Assembly: GCF_000938305.1 (NCBI RefSeq)
Contig: NZ_JYMT01000042.1
Coordinates: 738,424-802,423, forward strand
From: Bradyrhizobium sp. LTSP885
GTDB taxonomy: Bacteria > Pseudomonadota > Alphaproteobacteria > Rhizobiales > Xanthobacteraceae
DNA: 64,000 bases
Direction: 5' to 3'
Of the stretch, positions 8,541-16,521 are shown piece by piece. The position numbers and the translations under genes are program-made. A model generated the notes under the pieces. The model was not told the origin of the DNA and ran no database searches. It saw nothing but the letters and a program-made list of their open reading frames with translations. Numbering within the stretch: the first letter of the stretch is position 1; every line of letters begins with the position of its first letter.

Positions 8541-9848
8541 CTATCTGGCAAAATCCGGCTGCCATCCGCGCGCCTCGCGCGCCGCCCTCGTCACCGCGCC
8601 GATGGTCGTGAACGACGGCGTATCCAGCATCATGGTGCGCGCGAGCCTCAGACTCCGCGCCTCGCAAATCGCGCGCAGCTTCTCGTCGGCGATCGCCTCG
8701 AAATCGAGATTATGCGCGAGGCCGAGAATGCGCCGGATGGTTTTTGCCGCGGCGAAGCCGACCGTGTCCTGGAACAGCCGCGCCAAATAGGCCTGCCGCT
8801 CCGTCTCCAGCCGCGCGGCGCCGGCCTCGCCCGTGAACAGCGAGACCGGATAGCCGTCGCCCTTCCCCTCGCTGCGCCACAGCGCGAGGAATTTCCGGGA
8901 AAACTCGGTCCAGACGCCCTCGATCGTCTCCAGCAGCCAGGCCTCGAACGCGGCACGATCGCCGGGCGACCGCTCGTGCCCTGCGGAGGCCAGATAGGCC
9001 ATGATGAGATTGCCGATGACGGCGCCGATATCGAACCCCATCGGGCCGTAGAACGCGAATTCGGGGTCGATCACCTTGGTTTCTGTTACGGTGACCATGA
9101 TCGAGCCGGTATGCAAATCGCCATGGATCAGCGCCTCCGGGCTTGCCATGAATTTCAGCTTCAGCCTTGAGATCGCGACATGCAGCTCGAGGTCCTCGCG
9201 GAAGGCGGCCGCAATCGTGTCGAGCCAGGGCGCGGTCCAGCGGCTCTGTTCGGCGACGCGATAGGGGTCGGTGAAGATCAAATCCTCGGTGATCTTGCAG
9301 AGCGCGTGGTTGCCAGCGAAATCAGCGATCCCCTCCTTCTTCTCGGCGGCCGACAGCGCCAGATCGGACGAGAAGAACAGCGTCTGCGCCATGAAGGTCG
9401 AGATATCCTCGACGAAGCGCGGATAAGCGATACCGCCGATCAGCCCCTTGCGCATGATGATATGCGGCTCGAGCAACTCCATCGCAGTCAGCGCGAGCGG
9501 GTTGTCATGATGCAGGATCGCCGGCACCAGCTTCGGCGTCAGGCGTGCCTGATGCACGAGCGCCAGATGCTCGTAATGGGCGCGCGACAGCGGCAGCGGC
9601 CAGCTCTCGCCGACCAGCCGCACATAGGGCAGCGCCTGCTTGACGGCGATGCCGCCGCTGGTCCCCTTGACGATAAAGACGAGATTGAGGTTGCCGTCAC
9701 CGACCTCGCTGATCGACCAGCCAGCTGGTACGCCACCGAGTTGCGCGGCGACGGGAGGTAGTCCCGCCAGATAATCGCGAAGATCGGCTTCCCGCAGGAT
9801 TCGATACTGGCCCTGCCCGGAGGAGCTTGGTTGCGCCTGCAGGTTCAT
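8541..9848 (-). CDS. mtnK: S-methyl-5-thioribose kinase
   Basis: 435 residues. It phosphorylates methylthioribose to methylthioribose-1-phosphate in the methionine salvage pathway. The kinase motifs are visible: a glycine-rich segment SEVGDGNLNLVFIVKG (47-62), catalytic IHGDLHTGSIM (241-251) and metal-binding DPEFAFYGPMGFDIG (261-275). HGDLHTGS followed by DPEFAFYGP is characteristic of MtnK rather than of other APH-fold kinases. The length is slightly above the usual 400. No mtnA is in the window. It is separated by 39 bp from a small anchored protein upstream and converges on the ABC importer operon across the repeats. Confidence 0.9.
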   Translation of the reverse strand: MNLQAQPSSSGQGQYRILREADLRDYLAGLPPVAAQLGGVPAGWSISEVGDGNLNLVFIVKGTSGGIAVKQALPYVRLVGESWPLPLSRAHYEHLALVHQARLTPKLVPAILHHDNPLALTAMELLEPHIIMRKGLIGGIAYPRFVEDISTFMAQTLFFSSDLALSAAEKKEGIADFAGNHALCKITEDLIFTDPYRVAEQSRWTAPWLDTIAAAFREDLELHVAISRLKLKFMASPEALIHGDLHTGSIMVTVTETKVIDPEFAFYGPMGFDIGAVIGNLIMAYLASAGHERSPGDRAAFEAWLLETIEGVWTEFSRKFLALWRSEGKGDGYPVSLFTGEAGAARLETERQAYLARLFQDTVGFAAAKTIRRILGLAHNLDFEAIADEKLRAICEARSLRLARTMMLDTPSFTTIGAVTRAAREARGWQPDFAR

Positions 9849-9887
9849 CTTTTTCGTCTCCCCACACTCACGGGGTGAGGTTGATCC

Positions 9888-10229
9888 TCACTCCCGTTCC
9901 AGGAAATTCGAGCCGATATAGGCCCGCTTCCCGACCGGATCATAGTCGCAATAAACGCTGTCGGCGACCAGCGTGTAGCTCGCGCTGACAATGTTCTTGT
10001 CGAGCTTGACCGAGCTGAGTCCGATCACGGCGGTCTTGCCGCTCCATTTGAACGGCGTGCTGCTCGGCGCCCGCTCGCAGGCAGCGACTGCGTCGGCAAA
10101 GACGGAGCTCTCGACAAAAGCCTGCACGGTGCGCAGCCGCGTCAGCGTCTTCCAGGAGAAATAGAACGATCCGGCGAGGCCGGCGGCAAGCAGCACGAAG
10201 AGAACGATCGCGATCCGCTGGAAATTCAT
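9888..10229 (-). CDS. Small membrane-anchored protein of unknown function
   Basis: 113 residues with one N-terminal membrane segment (IAIVLFVLLAAGLAGSFYFSW) and a soluble remainder, presumably periplasmic. The remainder contains two cysteines (VAACERAP and VYCDYDPVG) that could form a disulfide. I do not recognise a family. It sits between the DUF1467 gene and mtnK on the same strand with short gaps, so it may be cotranscribed with either. A second in-frame-independent ATG at 10233 is not used here because it opens another frame. Confidence 0.6.
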   Translation of the reverse strand: MNFQRIAIVLFVLLAAGLAGSFYFSWKTLTRLRTVQAFVESSVFADAVAACERAPSSTPFKWSGKTAVIGLSSVKLDKNIVSASYTLVADSVYCDYDPVGKRAYIGSNFLERE

Positions 10230-10258
10230 TCATCTCCTCCGAATACTTAAAGTCGCTT

Positions 10259-10534
10259 CTAGAACGGCATCCCCATCAGTTTCGACAAACGTTCGACCGA
10301 AAGATAGCCGGCGTAATAGGCCCACATCCCGACCGCGAAGATCACGGCCGAGATCATCGTGGTCCAGATCAGCTTACTCCCCATCCGCGCCAGGATCGGC
10401 GCGCCGGGATCGGTGCCGGGTGCACCGACGCCGTCTTCATGCTGGCTGCGGACGCCGAACGGCAGCGTCAGAAACAGCACGAGCCACCAAAGAACGAAGT
10501 AGATCGCAAGCCCGGTGGAGATCAGGTACACCAT
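10259..10534 (-). CDS. DUF1467 family inner-membrane protein
   Basis: 91 residues with two membrane segments (about 4-26 and 56-78) and the family pattern YFVLWWLVLFLTLPFGVRSQ. DUF1467 proteins occur throughout the alphaproteobacteria, commonly next to methylmalonyl-CoA epimerase and RNase J, as here. No function is known. The start codon lies 5 bp after the mce stop, so the two are very likely translationally coupled. Confidence 0.85.
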   Translation of the reverse strand: MVYLISTGLAIYFVLWWLVLFLTLPFGVRSQHEDGVGAPGTDPGAPILARMGSKLIWTTMISAVIFAVGMWAYYAGYLSVERLSKLMGMPF

Positions 10535-10539
10535 GCGGC

Positions 10540-10944
10540 TCAGGCCTGCTCGATCTCGACCAAGGCGCCGGAAAAGTCCTTGGGGTGGAAAAACAACACC
10601 GGCTTGCCGTGGGCGCCGATCTTCGGCTGGCCATCGCCGAGCACCCGCGCGCCGTCGGCGATCAGGCGGTCACGGGCAGCGATGATGTCGGGCACGTCGT
10701 AGCAGATGTGGTGGATGCCGCCGTCGGCATTGCGCTCGACGAATTTCGCGATCGGCGAGGCCTCGCCGAGCGGCTCGATGAACTCGATCTTGGTGTTGGG
10801 CAGCGTCACGAACACGGTGACGACGCCATGGTCCGGCAGCGGCACGGCGTCGGAAATCTCGGCATTGAACGCGGAGCCGTAAATCTTCGCGGCCTTCCTG
10901 GCGTCCTTGACCGCAATCGCGACATGATTGAGCCGGCCCAGCAT
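10540..10944 (-). CDS. mce: Methylmalonyl-CoA epimerase
   Basis: 134 residues, a glyoxalase/VOC-fold enzyme that interconverts (R)- and (S)-methylmalonyl-CoA in propionyl-CoA catabolism. Metal-ligand positions are visible: His in LNHVAIAVKD at the start, His in GGIHHICYDV and Glu in LVEIEQA at the end. The ATG at 10944 is preferred over 10962 because AGGGAGAG lies just upstream and family members start at this point. It follows RNase J and precedes DUF1467 on the same strand. Confidence 0.9.
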   Translation of the reverse strand: MLGRLNHVAIAVKDARKAAKIYGSAFNAEISDAVPLPDHGVVTVFVTLPNTKIEFIEPLGEASPIAKFVERNADGGIHHICYDVPDIIAARDRLIADGARVLGDGQPKIGAHGKPVLFFHPKDFSGALVEIEQA

Positions 10945-10984
10945 GCGTCTCTCCCTTGTCATCGCGCGCGCCTTTTAGGACGCG

Positions 10985-12655
10985 TCAGACCGTCAGAACG
11001 TGCACGAGGCAGATCGGCTTCTTGCCCCAGTGCTCGTTCAGCACCGACCGCACCGTGCGGCGCACCGATTCCGCCATCGCGTCCGGATCACGCCGCCGCG
11101 CCTTCGGCAGGCCCTCAATCGTCGACACGACAGCATCGAACACGATGTCGTCGAGCGGCTCACCTTCGCTATTCTTCTCCGGCATGCCGACGAGATCAAC
11201 CTCGGGATCGTCAACAAGCTCGCCCTTGTCGGTCACGGCGAAGGCGATGAAGGCGACGCCGGCAAAGCCCATCCGCCGCCGCTCCACCACGGCGCGCGAC
11301 TTGGAGTCCTCCAGGATGGTTCCATCCTTGTAGAGCCGCCCGGAGGGCACTTCGCCGATGATGCCGGGATCGCCGGGGCCGAGCTTGACCAGATCGCCAT
11401 TGCGGCAAACCAGCACCTTCGGCACACCGGCGGCGCGCGCCAGCTTGGCGTGCTCGGCCAGATGCAGCGCCTCGCCATGGACGGGGATCAGAAGCTGCGG
11501 CCGCACCCAGGAGATCATGTCGCGCAATTCGTCGCGGCGCGGATGGCCGGAAACATGCACGAGGTGATCGCGGTCGGTGATGATCTCGATGCCTTGCATC
11601 ACCAGCCCGTTGATGATGCCGCCGACCGCCTTCTCGTTGCCGGGAATGGTGCGCGAAGAGAAGATCACGGTATCGCCCTTGTTGAGCGTGACCTGCGGAT
11701 GGTCGTCATTGGCAATCCGGGCCAGCGCCGCACGCGGCTCGCCCTGGCTGCCGGTGCAGAGCGCCAGCACCTTGTCGGCGGGAAAATGTCCGTAGTGATC
11801 GGTGCTGCGGAACTTATGCGAGGCGTCGAGATAGCCGCACTCGCGGGCCACCAGCACCATGCGCTCCATGGCGCGGCCGACCACGACCACCTCGCGACCG
11901 ACGGCGTTGGCGGCATCCGCCACCGCCCTCATGCGGGCGACGTTGGAGGCGAAGGTGGTGACGGCGACCCGGCCCTTGGCCGCTCCGACCAGCTTCTTGA
12001 TGGTGGCGGCAACCTCGGTCTCCGACGGCGAACGTCCGTCGCGCACCGCATTGGTGGAATCGCCGACCAGCGCCAGCACGCCTTCGTCGCCGATTTCGCG
12101 TAAGCGCCGCTCGTCGGTCGGCACGCCGATGATCGGGGTCGGGTCGATCTTCCAGTCGCCGGTGTGCAGCACTGTGCCGACCTCGGTCCTGATCGCCAGC
12201 GCGTGCGATTCCGGTATTGAATGCGCGACCGGGATGAACTCGACGTTGAACGGCCCGATATCGACCCGGCCGCCGGACGGGATCACGGTCACCGGGATTT
12301 TCGGCGGATTGCGCTCCGAGGCGCATTTGGCCTCGAACAGCGCGGCGCTGAACTTGGTCGCGTAGATCTTGCACCGCAGCTTCGGCCAGAGGTCGATGAT
12401 GGCGCCGAAATGATCCTCATGGGCGTGCGTCAGCACCAGGCCCATCAGATTGTTGCGCTCCTTCTCGAGGAAGCGGATGTCCGGCATGATCAGGTCGATG
12501 CCCGGAAGATGCTCCTCGTCACCGAAGGAGACGCCGAGATCGACCGCGAGCCAGGATCGCTGGTTGCGGTTGCCGAGGCCGTAGATCGACAGGTTCATGC
12601 CGATCTCGCCGACGCCGCCGAGCGGCGCAAAGGTCAATTCGTCGGGTCGCGCCAT
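10985..12655 (-). CDS. rnj: Ribonuclease J
   Basis: 556 residues, a metallo-beta-lactamase/beta-CASP ribonuclease with 5'-3' exo- and endonuclease activity in mRNA and rRNA processing. The zinc motif HAHEDH is at 77-82; later features include HTGDWKID, ALVGDSTNA, a beta-CASP segment around VVVGRAMERM, and CTGSQGEPRAALARI. HVSGHPRRDE and PVHGEALHL follow near the C-terminal part. Its ATG overlaps the birA stop (TGATG), so the two genes are translationally coupled. Confidence 0.93.
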   Translation of the reverse strand: MARPDELTFAPLGGVGEIGMNLSIYGLGNRNQRSWLAVDLGVSFGDEEHLPGIDLIMPDIRFLEKERNNLMGLVLTHAHEDHFGAIIDLWPKLRCKIYATKFSAALFEAKCASERNPPKIPVTVIPSGGRVDIGPFNVEFIPVAHSIPESHALAIRTEVGTVLHTGDWKIDPTPIIGVPTDERRLREIGDEGVLALVGDSTNAVRDGRSPSETEVAATIKKLVGAAKGRVAVTTFASNVARMRAVADAANAVGREVVVVGRAMERMVLVARECGYLDASHKFRSTDHYGHFPADKVLALCTGSQGEPRAALARIANDDHPQVTLNKGDTVIFSSRTIPGNEKAVGGIINGLVMQGIEIITDRDHLVHVSGHPRRDELRDMISWVRPQLLIPVHGEALHLAEHAKLARAAGVPKVLVCRNGDLVKLGPGDPGIIGEVPSGRLYKDGTILEDSKSRAVVERRRMGFAGVAFIAFAVTDKGELVDDPEVDLVGMPEKNSEGEPLDDIVFDAVVSTIEGLPKARRRDPDAMAESVRRTVRSVLNEHWGKKPICLVHVLTV

Positions 12656-13461
12656 CAGGTGGTCCTCATCGAGGCTGCGCTGCCGAAATAGACCTCGCCG
12701 GCCGTCACCGGCATCCGCCGGCCGTCCGCGGTGCGGACGATCAGGCAGCCGGTGTCGTCAATCGTATCGAACGTGCCTTCGAGCGCCGCATTGCCGGTCT
12801 GGATCGCGACCCTGTCGCCGAGGCCGGCGGCGCGCTCCAGCCAGAGACGACGGATGTCCGCGAAGCCGCCGCCGTTGTCCCAGATACCACGGAATTCGAC
12901 CCAGGCGTCCGACAGCGCCCTAAACAGCTCCTCCGCCCCGATCTGGACACCGAGCGCCGCCAGCGACACGGCCGGCGTTGGCGTCCCCTCGGGCGCGGCG
13001 ACGACATTGGTGCCGATGCCGACGACCACGGCCAGCCGGTCGCCGATGGTCTCGGCCTCGAGCAGGATGCCCGAGAGCTTCTTGCCGTCGGCCAGCACAT
13101 CGTTTGGCCACTTCAACGTATATTTCGGGCTGCCAGGCCCAAGCCGCAGCGCGGCCTCGATACTAACCCTCTGCAACGCGGCCACCAGCGACAGCCCGGC
13201 CGCAAAGCCGAGCGTTGCCGCCACCGCGGGCTGAACGTCCATCACCTCAAGAACGCTGCTGGCGAGATTGCCGCGCGGCGCCACCCACGCCCGCTGCCGC
13301 CGGCCCCGTCCCGCGGTCTGCTCCGGCGTCACGAACCACATCGGCCCGCGTTCGCCCTCGCGCGCGAGCCGCATCGCCTCGGCATTGGTCGAGCCGATCT
13401 GGTCGAAGGCTGCGAGCTTGTAGCCCGCCGTTATAGCTCGGGATCCGAGAGTAAATACCAT
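12655..13461 (-). CDS. birA: Biotin-[acetyl-CoA-carboxylase] ligase
   Basis: 268 residues. It activates biotin with ATP and transfers it to the acetyl-CoA carboxylase carrier protein. The biotinyl-5'-AMP loop GRGRRQRAW (51-59) and the LKWPNDVL motif (116-123) are intact. The N-terminal winged-helix DNA-binding domain of E. coli BirA is absent, so this is a monofunctional ligase that cannot repress transcription directly. It lies after nuoN, separated by a palindromic element, and overlaps RNase J by the bases TGATG. Confidence 0.93.
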   Translation of the reverse strand: MVFTLGSRAITAGYKLAAFDQIGSTNAEAMRLAREGERGPMWFVTPEQTAGRGRRQRAWVAPRGNLASSVLEVMDVQPAVAATLGFAAGLSLVAALQRVSIEAALRLGPGSPKYTLKWPNDVLADGKKLSGILLEAETIGDRLAVVVGIGTNVVAAPEGTPTPAVSLAALGVQIGAEELFRALSDAWVEFRGIWDNGGGFADIRRLWLERAAGLGDRVAIQTGNAALEGTFDTIDDTGCLIVRTADGRRMPVTAGEVYFGSAASMRTT

Positions 13462-13513
13462 CTCAGGGCTGATCCGGCTTAGCCAGAATCATGCAGGACT
13501 CGATGTTTTTGTT

Positions 13514-13562
13514 GGGCATGATCCGCTCCGAAAACCGGGATCCACTTTTCGGGATCATGCCC
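13514..13562. repeat. Palindromic element between birA and nuoN
   Basis: The outer inverted repeat GGGCATGATCC (13514-13524) / GGATCATGCCC (13552-13562) encloses an inner pair CCGAAAA / TTTTCGG. This sequence type (GCATGATC...CGGAAAA...GGATCATGC) is a widespread rhizobial intergenic palindrome. Its right end touches the last base of the nuoN stop codon, so the element lies immediately after the nuo operon reading frames. Confidence 0.75.
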
Positions 13563-14998
13563 TAGAATAGCGACTTCGCCGCCGCCGAAGCCATGCTGAC
13601 CAGCGGCCCCGGATAGGCGAAGAAGAAGATGTTGAAGATGCCCGCAACCGCCAGCACGGTGCGCAGCTCGAGGCGCATCGGATCGAGCTTGGCGAGCGGC
13701 TGATCGAAATACATCACCTTGACGATCGACAGATAGTAGAACGCGCCGACCACGCTGGTCAGTACGCCGATCACCGCGAGCGTAAACAGGTTGGCCTTGA
13801 TCGCCGCCACGAAGACGTACCATTTGCCGAAGAATCCGGCGAGCGGCGGCACGCCGGCGAGCGAAAACAAGAACATCGCAAACGCAAAGGCGAGCAGCGG
13901 ATTGGTGCGGGACAGACCGGCGAAATCGCTAATCTGCTCGACTGCCTGGCCGTTGCGCTTCATGGCGAGGATGATCGAGAAGGTGCCGAGCGTCATCGCG
14001 ACATAGATCGCGATATAGACCAGCACGCCCTGCGCGCCCTCGACCGTGCCGGCAGCAAGGCCGACCAGGGCAAAGCCCATGTGGCCGATCGACGAATAGG
14101 CCATCAGGCGCTTGATATTGGTCTGACCGATCGCTGCGAACGAGCCCAGCGCCATCGAGGCGATCGCGACGAACACTAGGATTTGCTGCCACTGGGTGAC
14201 GATCCCCGGGAACGCGGTCAGCGTCACACGAGTGAACACGGCAAGTGCCGCGACTTTCGGGGCCGAGGCGAAGAAGGCCGTCACCGGGGTCGGGGCGCCC
14301 TCATAGACGTCGGGCGTCCACATGTGGAACGGCACCGCCGAGACCTTGAAGCAGAGGCCGGCGAGCAGGAAGACCAGGCCGAAGACGATGCCGATGCTGC
14401 CTGACGTCGCAGCCGCGGCGATGCCGGCGAAGTTGACCGTGCCGGTGAAGCCGTAGATCAGCGATGCGCCGTAGAGCAGCATGCCCGACGACAGCGCGCC
14501 GAGCACGAAATACTTCAGGCCGGCCTCGCTGGACTTGGCATTGTCGCGCGCGCTCGCGGCGACGACATAGAGCGCGAGGCTCATCAGTTCGAGACCGAGA
14601 TAGAGCGTGATCAGGTCGCCGGCCGAGATCAGCACCAGCATGCCGAGCGTCGACAGCAACACCAGGATCGAAAACTCGAAGATCCGCTGCGACGGATTGG
14701 ACAGGAACTCGGTCGCCAGGATCAGGGTCACGCCCGAGCCGATCAAAGCGAGGATCTTCAGGAAGCGGGCGAAATCGTCGACGATGAAGCTGCCGCCGAA
14801 GGTGACGAGCTTGCCGGCCGGCAGCGTGAGCTCCAGCACGCCGGTCACGACCAGCAGCAGCACCGCGAGCGTGGTGACGAGCCGCGCCGTCCCCTGCCCG
14901 CGATAGGCTCCGATCATCAACAGCACCATGGCGCCGACCGCGAGCACCAGCTCCGGCAGCACCGGCTGCAACTGATAACCTGCACTGGAAAAGCTCAT
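13562..14998 (-). CDS. nuoN: NADH-quinone oxidoreductase subunit N
   Basis: 478 residues, an antiporter-like membrane subunit of complex I with about 14 hydrophobic segments. Family landmarks include YLGLELMSLALYV (the glutamate used in proton transfer), FKVSAVPFHMWTPDVYEGAP (with the broken-helix Lys) and RLMAYSSIGHMGFALVGL. It is the last gene of the operon, 11 bp after nuoM. A palindromic element begins at its stop codon. Confidence 0.95.
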   Translation of the reverse strand: MSFSSAGYQLQPVLPELVLAVGAMVLLMIGAYRGQGTARLVTTLAVLLLVVTGVLELTLPAGKLVTFGGSFIVDDFARFLKILALIGSGVTLILATEFLSNPSQRIFEFSILVLLSTLGMLVLISAGDLITLYLGLELMSLALYVVAASARDNAKSSEAGLKYFVLGALSSGMLLYGASLIYGFTGTVNFAGIAAAATSGSIGIVFGLVFLLAGLCFKVSAVPFHMWTPDVYEGAPTPVTAFFASAPKVAALAVFTRVTLTAFPGIVTQWQQILVFVAIASMALGSFAAIGQTNIKRLMAYSSIGHMGFALVGLAAGTVEGAQGVLVYIAIYVAMTLGTFSIILAMKRNGQAVEQISDFAGLSRTNPLLAFAFAMFLFSLAGVPPLAGFFGKWYVFVAAIKANLFTLAVIGVLTSVVGAFYYLSIVKVMYFDQPLAKLDPMRLELRTVLAVAGIFNIFFFAYPGPLVSMASAAAKSLF

Positions 14999-15009
14999 GG
15001 GCTAAGGCC

Positions 15010-16521
15010 TTATTGGACCAGCGCGGCTGCCTTCACGGCAGTCACGGCAGTATTGTAATTATTGACGAGCTGCTGGACCGAGGCCGCCGACATGTCGAGC
15101 ACCGGCTTCGGATAGACGCCGAACAGGATGGTCAGGGCAACCAGCGGGAATAGCGTCAGGCCTTCGCGAAAGGTGAGATCCTTCATCGACATCAGCGACG
15201 GCTTGACAAGCGCACCGAACACCACCTTGCGGTAGAGCCACAGCGCGTAGCACGCCGACAGAATCACGCCCGTGGTGGCGAAGAACACCGTCGGCAGCGA
15301 CACCTTGAAGGTGCCGAGCAGCGTCATGAACTCGCCGACGAAGCCGCTCGTGCCGGGCAGACCGACATTGGCCATGGTGAAGACCATGAACACCAGCGCA
15401 TAGAGCGGCATCCGGTTCACCAGCCCGCCATAGGCTGCGATGTCGCGAGTGTGCATGCGGTCGTAGACGATGCCGACGCAGAGGAACAGCGCGCCGGAGA
15501 CGATGCCGTGCGAGATCATCTGGAACATGCCGCCGGCGACGCCCTGCGTCGTCACCGCGAAGATACCCATGGTGACGAAGCCCATATGCGCGACCGAGGA
15601 GTACGCGATCAGCTTCTTCATGTCCTCCTGCATCAAGGCCACCAGCGAGGTGTAGATGATGGCGATGACCGAGAGCGTGAACACGAACGGCGCGAAGTCG
15701 TGCGAGGCCAGCGGGAACATCGGCAGCGAGAAGCGCAGGAAGCCGTAGCCGCCCATCTTCAGCAGGATCGCGGCCAGGATCACCGAGCCCGCGGTCGGCG
15801 CCTCGACATGCGCGTCCGGCAACCAGGTGTGCACCGGCCACATCGGCATCTTCACCGCGAACGACGCGAAGAAGGCCAGCCACGCCCAGGTCTGCAACGA
15901 GCGCGGCACCGCGGTGTGCATCAGCGTCGGGATATCGGTCGTGTCGGCGGTCCAGTACAGCGCCATGATGGCGAGCAGCATCAGGACCGAGCCGAGGAAG
16001 GTGTAGAGGAAGAACTTGAACGAGGCGTAGACCCGGCGCGGGCCGCCCCAGACGCCGATGATCAGGAACATCGGGATCAGGCCGCCCTCGAAGAACAGGT
16101 AGAACAGCACGAGGTCGAGCGCCGAGAAGGTGCCGATCATCAGCGTTTCCAGGATCAGGAACGCCATCATGTATTCGCTGACGCGGGTCGTGATCGCCTT
16201 CCAGCTCGCGACGATGCAGAACGGCATGATCGCTGTCGTCAGGATGATCAGCGGCAGCGAAATGCCGTCGACGCCCATGTGGTAGGTGATGCCGGTGGCG
16301 AGCCAGTTCGCCTTCTCGACGAACTGGAAGTCGGCCTGCGCCGGATCGAAGCGCGCAACCACGATCAGCGAGACCACAAAGGTGATCAGCGTAGTCCAGA
16401 GCGAGATCCAGCGCGCCGTGCGGTTGGCCGCCTCGTCGCCGCCCCTTGCCAGCAGGTAAACGAGAGCCGCGCCGAGGGCCGGCAGGAACGTGAGGACCGA
16501 AAGGATGGGCCAGGTTGTCAT
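15010..16521 (-). CDS. nuoM: NADH-quinone oxidoreductase subunit M
   Basis: 503 residues, antiporter-like proton-pumping subunit. The ATG at 16521 (MTTWPILSVLTFLPALG) overlaps the nuoL stop as TAATG, with GGGAGG just upstream. The open frame extends a further 180 codons upstream but only as a shadow of nuoL. Typical motifs are MGVDGISLPLIILTT, FYLFFEGGLIPMFLIIG and KKLIAYSSVAHMGFV. It also has the transmembrane Lys and His residues of the family (KMPMWPVHTWLPDAHVEAPT). Confidence 0.95.
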   Translation of the reverse strand: MTTWPILSVLTFLPALGAALVYLLARGGDEAANRTARWISLWTTLITFVVSLIVVARFDPAQADFQFVEKANWLATGITYHMGVDGISLPLIILTTAIMPFCIVASWKAITTRVSEYMMAFLILETLMIGTFSALDLVLFYLFFEGGLIPMFLIIGVWGGPRRVYASFKFFLYTFLGSVLMLLAIMALYWTADTTDIPTLMHTAVPRSLQTWAWLAFFASFAVKMPMWPVHTWLPDAHVEAPTAGSVILAAILLKMGGYGFLRFSLPMFPLASHDFAPFVFTLSVIAIIYTSLVALMQEDMKKLIAYSSVAHMGFVTMGIFAVTTQGVAGGMFQMISHGIVSGALFLCVGIVYDRMHTRDIAAYGGLVNRMPLYALVFMVFTMANVGLPGTSGFVGEFMTLLGTFKVSLPTVFFATTGVILSACYALWLYRKVVFGALVKPSLMSMKDLTFREGLTLFPLVALTILFGVYPKPVLDMSAASVQQLVNNYNTAVTAVKAAALVQ